From: Monoraphidium neglectum
Taxonomy: Eukaryota > Chlorophyta > Chlorophyceae > Sphaeropleales > Selenastraceae
DNA: 19,666 nucleotides
NCBI RefSeq assembly: GCF_000611645.1
Contig: NW_014012784.1
Coordinates: 1 to 19,666, forward strand
Reading direction: 5' to 3'
How positions within the stretch are numbered: the first letter of the stretch is position 1; each line of letters opens with the position of its first letter. Both the position numbers and the translations under genes were made by a program. The notes under the pieces were generated by a model. That model had not been told where the DNA came from. It was given only the letters and a program-made list of their open reading frames with translations, and did not search any database. Below are positions 12,055-19,666 of this stretch, piece by piece.

Positions 12055-13915
12055 TCAGTGCCGCACCGTGAGCATGAGGAGCACGTAGCAATTCCAGAGG
12101 GAGTGGCACAGCACACTGGGCGCAAGGTTGTTGGTGCGCACAAAGAGGCCCCCAAACACGAGCCCCAGGACCAGCAGCGGCGCAAACGTGTCGGCGCGGA
12201 AATGGCAGAGCGCAAACAGCAGCGAGCTCACCAGCGCGGCCCAGCGGGTGCCCATCTGGCGCGCAAGGGAGGCCAGCAGGAAGCCGCGGAAGACCGCCTC
12301 TTCCCACAGCGGCGCGCACACGCTGACGACGGCGAGGTACGCGGCGCCCGTCACCCAGTCCCCGCCACCCAGGCTGGCCTCCAGCTGCGCGCACCACACG
12401 TGCGCGCCGTACCCCTCTGCCGCCCCGCCCGCCGCGCCGCACCAGAGGCCCCAGCTCTGCGCGGACAGCCACTCCACCAGCGGGAACGTCAGCGCCCCCG
12501 CCGCCACCCAGCCCAGCCACCGCCCGCCCGCCCAGCGCAGCGGGAACAGCCCGCGCGCTCGCGGCTGGTAGCGGCGCAGGCAGCGGGCCAGGATGGCCAG
12601 CGTGGCGGCCAGCTGCACCGCGTCCATCGCCAGGTGCAGCAGCGCGGTGGCCCTGTAGCCCAGCTCCTCGTACTCCAGCCCGGCCAGGCCCAGGCCCAGG
12701 GGCACCACCACCTGGCCCAGGCCCACGTAGGCCAGCAGCCAGAGGCCCATGACCTGGGGGGGCAGAGGGAGAGGGGAGGGGGCGATGTGAGGGGGCGGGC
12801 GCGAACAGCAGGGAGGGGCAGGAATCAGGACGCCAGGGGAGCTGGCAGCTGTAGCTTGGGCATGCACTGACCGGTGCAAGGGGCACCCCAGCGCATTCAT
12901 GGGTAGAAGCAGCCCAAGTGAGGGGGGGGGGGGCGTTGCATAATCCGCAGCTCGCAGCGCCGTGCAAGCCCCACCTGGAAGATCTTGCCCCAGCCCCAGG
13001 GGACCTCAGCAATGCCGCCGCCCTCGCCAGGGCCCGCGGGGACGATCCCTGTCGCGCTGCTGCCGCCGCTACCTTCGCTGCCGCTGCCGCTGAGCACAAG
13101 GGCCCCTCCGCTGATGTTGCCGTCCATGCTGACAAGCACCTCGGCGCCGCCCATGTCGCCGCTGCCGCCACTGCTGCTGGCTTGCGAACTGCCAGGCTGT
13201 CTCCTGGCTGCCGCATGGCCGCGGTCGCCGTCACTGCTGCTGCTGCTGCTGCTGCTGTTGCTGTTGCTGTAGCTGCTCACATCTACCCGGTCACCAGCAG
13301 TGCTCGCGGCCATGCTGGTTTCCTCTCTGCTGCTGCTACTGGGACGTGAGGTGACGCCCTTGATGGTGCTGCTATTGCTAATGCTGCCGCTACTGTTGAT
13401 GCTGGTGCTGTTGCTAGTGCTCAGAGGCACCTGGCGCATGAAGGACGGCCAAAATGGAGGGGGCGGCACAACGCAGGCACGAGCGGCACGTGCGTCAGCT
13501 TAACAGCAGTTGCACCCTGGACGCCGGCGAAGACGGCGTGAGAAGCCCGCTGCGCCCGCTGACTGTTGACTGCTGGTGTCGTCCGCAGCCTGCCTTGTTT
13601 CTGCACACGCTTGCATGACACCAAAAACCAGTACACCATGCCTTCATGCGCCACCCTCACCTGCCCGCTGCTGCTGGGCCCTTCCGCACAGTCGCATCCT
13701 TCCACTGCTGGGCTCGCTGGCACCGGCTGCGGCCAGCAATCCTCCTCGCCCTCGCCGCTCGGCGTCGCCGCGCTACTGCGGCACTGGCGCCATTCCGGGC
13801 GACACCGGCCGCGCTCTGGCAGGGCAGGAGGCGCACGCCGGAGGCATGGCCTGCAGGCCGCCTGACGGTTCAAGTAGACGCCCGCGTGCCCTCCTCCACG
13901 CAGGGCTGCAGCCAT
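12055..13915 (-). CDS. CPBP family intramembrane protease-like protein, plastid-type
   Basis: Exons 13915-13661, 13430-12975 and 12753-12055 give 469 residues with phase-0 junctions. Residues 1-60 are Arg/Ala/Ser-rich and poor in acids, as in a plastid transit peptide. Residues 86-225 are a Ser/Gly-rich low-complexity region, including a run encoded by AGC repeats. From 228 (VPWGWGKIF) the sequence follows plant CPBP proteins. The membrane part has about seven hydrophobic segments. The family motifs are present: WEEAVFRG (Glu388, Glu389, Arg393), FALCHF (His421) and HSLWN (His454, Asn458). CPBP members are glutamate-type membrane proteases related to Rce1; some plant members act as thylakoid or envelope membrane factors. 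All catalytic residues seem intact. Localisation is inferred. The start ATG at 13915 is chosen because the preceding in-frame region is unlike a presequence; an ATG at 13996 is possible. Confidence 0.9.
13234..13269 (-). repeat. trinucleotide repeat coding for poly-Ser/Asn
   Basis: Eight CTG units (13234-13257) then TTG CTG TTG CTG; read on the minus strand as AGC/AAC codons giving SNSN and a run of eight Ser in the N-terminal region of the CPBP protein. Length is probably variable between strains. Confidence 0.85.
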
Positions 13916-14390
13916 CGCGGCGCGGGCGGGGCGCGCTGAGCCCGCACAATGCGGCTGCAGCTCGGCGTGGACTCCGCTGCACGCTGCAGGGCTCAAGTGC
14001 TAGCAGGGCGGGGCATCCCACAACTAGGGGTTGCGAGGAAAATGCTTTGAATGCGAAAGTCGCAGGCTGATTTTGGAGGAGAGGGCCAGCGCCCTGGCAC
14101 AGAGCTAGCAATCGCACTTGAAGCGCGGCGTCTACGGGGAGGGCAAGACCTTGTAAGCGGAATCAATCAAGAAGTATCACATTATCTATTGTTGCATACA
14201 AACGGCGGCGCAAGCGAGGAGGTGTAACTCGCTCGAACACCCAACCACAACGTTCGTTAGCACGACATCACCGTTCCGTGATGACAATTCAACACGTTTT
14301 CGAGCCTTTTCCTTGGTCACGCGCGCTCTCACCAAGCGTCAGATCGGTGTGCGATCGAGCGCGCGCTTTCACGTTCACGGCTGCACAGCC
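13916..14390. promoter_or_regulatory. divergent intergenic region of CPBP and NudC genes
   Basis: 475 bases separate the two start codons, which point away from each other, so both promoters and 5' UTRs must lie here unless an unseen leader exon exists. The middle (about 14155-14215) is the AT-richest part of this neighbourhood. No single promoter box is convincing. Confidence 0.5.
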
Positions 14391-16656
14391 ATGACCTGCG
14401 TGATAAAAGAAGTGGATGAGAACTCGTTCGATGCCGACGTCTTCGAGAAGCAGCTCGGTCTTGCGTTGATCCGGGAGCATGAGGGTGACGCGCAGAAGCT
14501 CCTCGAGGCGGTGCTAGACTTCCTCAAGCGCAAGAGCAACTTTTTTAATCAGGGAGACGCCAAGAGGCGGCTGCTGGACGCCTACCGCACCGTGACAGGC
14601 GAGGTGGAGCACCCCTCCGCCGGCCTTAAGGCCGGCTTCCTTGCCAGCACAAGCGGCGCCGCTGCCAAGCCCGCTGGCGTCACCACGGAGCAGGTGCCCC
14701 TGACTGCAGTGGCCATGCGGGGGGTGCTTAATTGTGGACATGCATCGTGGACATGCATCAGGACTGGCAATTCGTTTGCAATGTAGCATGGGCCATGGCG
14801 CGTCAAGGCACGGGGTTGGCATGCGGACGAGGACCCTGTGGCCACTCCCTGCATGCCTCAATACGGCAGGTTGTGCAGCAGCCCGGCAGCAGCAGCAGTG
14901 GCGCGGGCGCAGGCCCCTCTCCCACGCAGCAGGAACAGCAGCAGGACCAGGCGGAGCTGGAGGTGCAGCACGACCTCAACCAGCAGCCGCAGGCGGGGCC
15001 AGCGGCTGAACAGGCCGCTGCTGCAGCCGCCCCTGACACACCCGCCGAGGCCACCACTGCGCCGTCTGCGCCGTCCCCCGACGTGGTGGGAGATGAGGAC
15101 GAGGAGGGCGAGGGCAAGCCGGACCAAAACAAGGGCCTGAGTAAGCGCCTGAATGGACAGCGCGCTGCCCAGTGGATGAGGGTTGCGCGGTTTGCGTGCT
15201 TGCGATGTTGCAGCTCAGTTCTAGCTGGCACAGCTGTGGTGCAGCATGCACAAAGCTGCGTCTGGCATTGATGAGGCTGCGGGTGTCTTTGTTATTGGCA
15301 CGCCCTTCGCTTGGTGCAGCTGCTCGCATGTTGCATTCGCCGCACTTTCCGACGCCCCCACCCCGTCATGCCTCGGCTCCCGCAGAGCCCAACGCAGGCC
15401 GTGGCGCTGACATGGAGTGCTACAGCTGGACTCAGACTCTCAGCGAAGTCACAGTGGTGGTGCCTGTGCCGCCCGGCACCAAGGGTCGCTCGCTGGACGT
15501 GCTCATTGCCAAGCAGCGCCTCCGCGTTGGCGTCAAAGGCCAGCCCGCCATCGTCGACGTGAGCGCAAGACAGCGCAAGCTGCTGTCTGGGCTGCCTTGG
15601 CTGCAGCCTTGCCCCCCATGCAGCGGAACTGGCTAACTTTTATGTGTTTAGTGCGCATCGGAAAGCACTCTCACAGCAATGTCGTGCCAAGCAGCCTGGT
15701 GCTGTCGTCGCACATGCGCTTCGGCCGGCCTTTTCCTCAGCTCCCACCTCCCCCCCTCCCCCAGGGCAAGCTGTCGGAGGCGGTCAAGGCGGACGACTGC
15801 CTGTGGAACCTGGTGGACAACTGCGTGGAGCTGACGCTGACCAAGGCCGAGGGCATGCATTGGTGGCGCAGCGTGCTGGAGGGGGACGCGCAGATTGACA
15901 CACAGCAGGTGGAGCCGGAGAACAGCAAGCTGGAGGAGCTCGACCCTGAGACCAGGAAGACGGTCGAAAAGATGATGGTGGGCGCACCGCCAGGGGGGAC
16001 GGAATTTGGATCTGTAACCTACAGCGTGTATGCGCGGGCACGTGTGTACACACCCTGTCCGTGGCCTCAACATGCATGTGAGTGGTCAACACATGCATGC
16101 GCTCCCCAGTTGAGAGCTTCCCCATATGCACACCGAACAAGCACGTGCTGCGCATTTCCCCCTAGCCCACCTTTTTCTCCCCCCATGCGCCCCCCACCTT
16201 CCTGGCCCGCATGTGCCCCGTCGCCGCCGCTGACGTCGCAGTTTGACCAGCGCCAGAAAGCCATGGGCCTGCCGACCAGCGATGAGATGCAGAAGGAGGA
16301 CATGCTCAAGCGCTTCATGGTGCGCAGGGTCATGCTTATGTCTAAGGGGGATCTTAGCCGACCTGAGGTTTTGCTTCGAAGGTGTCCTGGCATCGAATCA
16401 ACATGCTCAGTTGTGAGAGCCCGGACACATAACATACCCGTGCGTTTGGCAATGCTGCAACTGCTTCCCTTGAACCGGCTTGGAATGGTCGTCATGCTGA
16501 CCTCGCATCCATAGCAAGAGGCCCGAGCCTGTATGGGCCCCCACACCCACGGCACGCATCCGCTGTCCCCAGCCTGCTAACTCACGCCACACGACCCCTA
16601 CATGGCAGGCGGCTCACCCCGAGATGGACTTTTCCAATGCCAAGATTCAAATGTGA
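14391..16656 (+). CDS. NUDC: NudC / BOBBER-like co-chaperone with CS (p23-like) domain
   Basis: Exons 14391-14693, 14870-15140, 15386-15558, 15765-15977, 16242-16319 and 16609-16656 give 361 residues; the split codon 192 is restored as Lys. NudC proteins bind Hsp90 and client proteins, stabilise dynein regulators such as Lis1, and in plants (BOBBER) support protein folding under heat. Seen: an N-terminal helical NudC domain at about 24-70 (LDFLKRKSNFF), a Gln/Ala/Pro-rich linker at 102-175 with an acidic patch (GDEDEEGEG), then KPNAGRGADMECYSWTQTL and the CS domain at about 203-285 (VGVKGQPAIVDGKL, KADDCLWNL). The tail EELDPETRKTVEKMMFDQRQ and HPEMDFSNAKI at 349-359 is the conserved C-terminus. 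The start at 14391 is preferred over an in-frame ATG at 14313, whose extension lacks family similarity. Confidence 0.95.
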
Positions 16657-16690
16657 GGATGCTGGATCGAGCAGTCACATCGTTGCTGTA

Positions 16691-16695
16691 TGTAA
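16691..16695 (+). terminator. poly(A) signal (TGTAA) of the NudC gene
   Basis: TGTAA lies 35 bases after the TGA stop (16654-16656), in less GC-rich sequence than the exons. This is the clearest signal of this type in the window. Confidence 0.6.
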
Positions 16696-17484
16696 CGCTC
16701 ACAAATTAATTTTCTTCTGGAAACAATTGATCAGCACAGGCGAGTGAGTGAAGATTGTAGCGGCTGACAAAGATCAAGCCTCAGCGGTCATTTCATGCCC
16801 CTCCAGGAGGCAGGCACTTCAGGGGGTGACTGATGTGTTGACATTCTCGGCAGAGACTCTTGCCACCAGTTCAGTTATGTCGCGGGGCTCAGGCATGCAC
16901 TAGCAAAGATGAGTTGTCAGAGCTTTCAGTTGCAACACACAGGACCAGTGACGGGAGCTTTTTGCAGCACGGCAGCTGTTTGCATCGCGGCAGCTGTTTG
17001 CAAGTGTTGCAGCGGCAAAGGAATGTGCCGCATGAGTGTACCGTAAGCGAACGCATGCCCGCCACATTGTTGACCTGTCCGTTTCATGGTTGAGCCCATG
17101 CTTGCCATGCGCAGGCGTCTGTACACAGAGCGGGTGCCCTCGTAGATCACTTGGTGCAGACGCGGCCTCCATGAGGTGCCATCAGGTGTGGTTATTATTG
17201 GGCATTAGACAGCAAGCCGATACACGCGGGTATGGCGACGCGCTGTGCGCCACTATTCGGCAGCACGATTGCAGCTAGACCAGCGTGCTGCTACGTATGC
17301 AATCCAGCTCATTTGATCAGCAGGCTTGGCAGTGGTTTGTTCCACGGAATGCGCACGTCGCATGCGTGACAAGCAGCATAAGCGGCGAGAGCGCACAATT
17401 TGGCGGCAGGGTCAGCACAGGCGCCGGCAACTGTGGCGCCTCCCTCGTCCATCACCCGCTCGCGCAGAGGCCCGCTCCCCTCTC
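16696..17484. other. spacer between NudC and SGF11 genes
   Basis: Expected to contain the SGF11 promoter and leader. A 15-base direct repeat CGGCAGCTGTTTGCA occurs twice at about 16970-17002. No gene or RNA is recognised. Confidence 0.4.
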
Positions 17485-18131
17485 ATGAGCAAGTCCAACA
17501 AGGGCGCGCAGCTGAGAGTCACTTCCGAGGCCGAGGCCGCAGAGCAGCGCGCCAGCAAGGCGCGGTGGCTGTCGAGGCTCTTTGAAGACCCAGCGTCAGT
17601 GGCGTCGCAAACGGCGGCCGCCTACGCGGAGCTGCTAGACGAGGCACTGCTAGACGTGGGTGCTTGCGGAAACTCGAATGCATAGATAGGCACATGGGAA
17701 GCAGCAGCCGCATGCGTCGAAGCCATGCGCCTGTGCTTTGTCCACAGCATGGCTGCTGCAAAGCGGTTGCCTGCTTGTCCCCTGGAGCTCCAGCGCCCCC
17801 TTCCCACACCTTGGCGCCCCTCCCACCCCTCTTATCGCCCTGCCGCCCGTCGCAGGTCGCAGTCGAGGCGCACCGAGAGGCCAAGCTGGGGCTTGCGCCC
17901 GATCCGCCGCCGCCGCCTCATGCGCCCCCGCGGCCGCTCGACCCGCTACCTGGCGCAAAGGGCCCCACCGACGTGTTTGGCCAGGCGCACCCGCCCTCCG
18001 CCATGGAGCAGATCACGTGCATGAAGTGCGGCCGCAAGGTGGCGGCCGGGCGCTTCGCCCCGCACCTGGAAAAGTGCCTTGGCGGCGGCCGGCAGTCGAG
18101 CCGGCACGCGACTCGCCGGGGCGCAGGCTGA
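17485..18131 (+). CDS. SGF11: SGF11-like SAGA deubiquitinase module subunit
   Basis: Exons 17485-17655 and 17856-18131, joined in phase 0 by a 200-base GT-AG intron, give 148 residues. The N-terminal helix LLDEALLDVAVEAHREAKLG spans the junction (about residues 49-69) and matches the SGF11/ATXN7L3 helix that docks on the Sus1-Sgf73 part of the deubiquitinase module. A Pro-rich linker (72-90) follows, then DVFGQ (96-100) and the SGF11 zinc finger with Cys112, Cys115, His127 and Cys131, followed by GGGRQSSR. In the nucleus this subunit helps activate Ubp8/USP22, which removes ubiquitin from histone H2B. The finger is complete. The start at MSKSNKG is preferred because the upstream in-frame region is Arg-rich and unlike the family. 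Confidence 0.93.
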
Positions 18132-19111
18132 TGTGGCCAGGGCCTCGCTCCCGGGCAACCTCTGCCGCCGCCGCCGCCCAAAGCAGCCCTCCGCTGCCAG
18201 TTCTGGCGTGAGGCAGGTCAAACCCGATCTGCACTTCCTCGGGAGCCTGCGCGCTGCGCTGGGGGCGCGTCCGCGCCTTTGTCCCCTCATACGCAACCCT
18301 GAATGCCGCTGAAAAGCAAACTCAGCTCGCTCATCCACACATTTACAGCCGGTCGCCCCTACCCCTCCTGCATTTTAGCCTAGCCCCAGGATAGAAAAAC
18401 GCTGTGCTTAAGGCCTTAATCACAGCAAGCAACCCAAGTGCAAGGCTTGGGCAGAGTAGTGGCGCGAACTGGAAGTGCGCTGTGAAACGGTTCATGAGTA
18501 ATCGACTGTCTCGACTGCTCCGTGGGTGCCTGGTGTGAGTGTCAGGGTGCGCATGCCAGCGTTTAGGGTAGGTCAAGTATAATACACACGCAGCGCGGCG
18601 CAGTGAGGGCGCCGCCTGTGTTGATGGTGGGCAGGTACAGCGTGTGCTCGAAGGGCACTGCCTATGCCAGCGCGTTGCGCGAGTGCCGACGCCAAAGCCA
18701 TCAACTTTGCAGGGAACGACGTAATCAAACGCCTTGAACAGCTAGGTACATAGGCCACGACTGAACTTGGAAACTGCTGCGAGGGGGCGCGGGGCACCGC
18801 AGCAAAGGGCTCCAGTGCCAGCACCACTGGGGCCGCGCATCGCAGGGTGTGCCCGGGAGCAGGTGCACTCTTTTCGACGTGCCTGCTGCCACATGAACTC
18901 GCACCAGCATGATCAGCAAAAAGACGCCCAGGCATGAGCGGTGATCAACGTCTGCACCAAGCATGCTGCACCACGCGGCGCTCTCTCGCTCGTCCTAGAC
19001 CATGTGTTGCGCCCTCGGACGCCCCGCGATGCACTGCTACTTCTGTGGCAAGCGCGTATGGCGCCGCCCGGATCAATAAATTGCTCGACACACAGCCCCC
19101 CACGCGGCTCC
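18132..19111. other. 3' flank of SGF11 and spacer, nothing firmly recognised
   Basis: A minus-strand TGTAA lies at 18343-18347 and could end the minus-strand gene that enters from the right. No domain can be recognised in the minus frames between, and no plus-strand TGTAA is seen close after the SGF11 stop. Confidence 0.35.
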
Positions 19112-19585
19112 CTACATCCCACGCCCAAAGTCGCCGTGCGCCGCCGCCTCGTCCACGCTTGCCAGCCACCATGGTCGGCAGTCGCAGCCGTACGCCAGCT
19201 CATGGCCCGCCGCATCCCAAGCACCGGCCCCAACCCCACCGCCGCCCATCGACGAATGCAGCGCCGTGCGGCCGGGCGTCGAGGGCCGCTCCTCGTAGGC
19301 ACGGCCCGCCCGCGCACCCTCGACGCCGCCTGCCTCCCGCTTTGCTTGCCCCGCCGCCGGCGAGGTCGCGCGCGACGCTGCAGGGCTGTTGTCGCCGCCT
19401 TGCGCCGCGAGACGCGGCGACGCGCAGAGCTCAACAGCCCACTGCTCCGTGAGCTCCTGCGCGCGCGCCACCACCTCGCGCCCCAGCGGCCTGCTCATCC
19501 TGAACTGCAGCGGGTCCACGTTGGCCGCGGCCTCAAAGAGGTTGAGAACACGCACCCCACTGCGCAGGGTGTGGTGGAAGCCGGC
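19112..19585 (-). CDS. unidentified protein, C-terminal exon (5' part off window)
   Basis: An acceptor CACCACCAG ends at 19586, after a C-rich pyrimidine tract on the sense strand. The open frame then runs to a stop at 19114-19112. The first part, about residues 1-60, looks like structured protein: FHHTLRSGVRVLNLFEAAAN, then DPLQFRMSRPLGREVV and a helix ARAQELTEQWAVEL. The rest is Ala/Gly/Ser/Arg-rich and may be a disordered tail, or the true exon may end earlier at an unseen donor. I do not recognise the family. The upstream exons lie beyond the right edge. Confidence 0.45.
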   Translation of the reverse strand, partial: AGFHHTLRSGVRVLNLFEAAANVDPLQFRMSRPLGREVVARAQELTEQWAVELCASPRLAAQGGDNSPAASRATSPAAGQAKREAGGVEGARAGRAYEERPSTPGRTALHSSMGGGGVGAGAWDAAGHELAYGCDCRPWWLASVDEAAAHGDFGRGM

Positions 19586-19666
19586 CTGGTGGTGGTGGGG
19601 GGTGGGATGGGGCGCGTTTTGGGTTTTGGAGTCGGGTGGGGTGGGGTGCAAGGGACAATGCGGGTG

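Noticed and set aside
11776..12870. 364-residue plus-strand open frame
   Set aside because: It is antisense to the CPBP gene; the minus strand has all CPBP motifs, while this frame is Gln/Arg/Ala-rich shadow sequence with a poly-Leu run from the CTG repeat.
11957..13234. 425-residue minus-strand open frame
   Set aside because: It is a shifted frame over the CPBP exons and intron; it has no motifs and crosses a clear splice donor and acceptor.

Overview
This window looks like nuclear DNA of a GC-rich chlorophyte green alga. The evidence is that the genes have many short GT-AG introns, several coding sequences are followed by a TGTAA motif (the green-algal poly(A) signal), and the best-recognised proteins are plant-type: a NudC/BOBBER protein, a plastid-type CPBP protein and an SGF11 protein. 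The genus cannot be decided from the sequence. All exon models were built by hand from reading-frame continuity and splice sites.

Layout, left to right. An ABCG-type ABC transporter on the minus strand occupies 274-1863; only its first four exons are present, ending at the Q-loop, and the rest runs off the left edge. About 1.9 kb follows without a clear gene. It contains one copy of a dispersed repeat (about 2805-2940). A plus-strand four-exon gene (3735-6220) encodes a 310-residue protein that I do not recognise with certainty; its third exon resembles a degenerate PD-(D/E)XK nuclease core. A second repeat copy lies in inverted orientation at about 6581-6764, so the two copies bracket this gene. 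A minus-strand nine-exon gene (7717-10931) encodes a 378-residue Old Yellow Enzyme family flavin oxidoreductase, with one GC-AG intron and a large hairpin in its last intron. The spacer upstream of it holds 120 bp of perfectly alternating pyrimidine-purine sequence.

A minus-strand three-exon gene (12055-13915) encodes a 469-residue CPBP (CAAX protease/bacteriocin-processing) membrane protein with a probable plastid-targeting N-terminus. It shares a divergent intergenic region of about 475 bp with a plus-strand six-exon NudC gene (14391-16656, 361 residues). A plus-strand two-exon gene (17485-18131) encodes an SGF11-like subunit of the SAGA deubiquitinase module (148 residues). At the right edge a minus-strand exon of unknown identity (19112-19585) enters the window.

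The genes do not form a shared pathway. They read as an ordinary stretch of algal chromosome carrying housekeeping genes (NudC, SGF11), membrane and redox genes, repeats and microsatellites. The most unusual parts are the repeat-flanked unknown gene, the long alternating-purine/pyrimidine tracts and the intronic hairpin.
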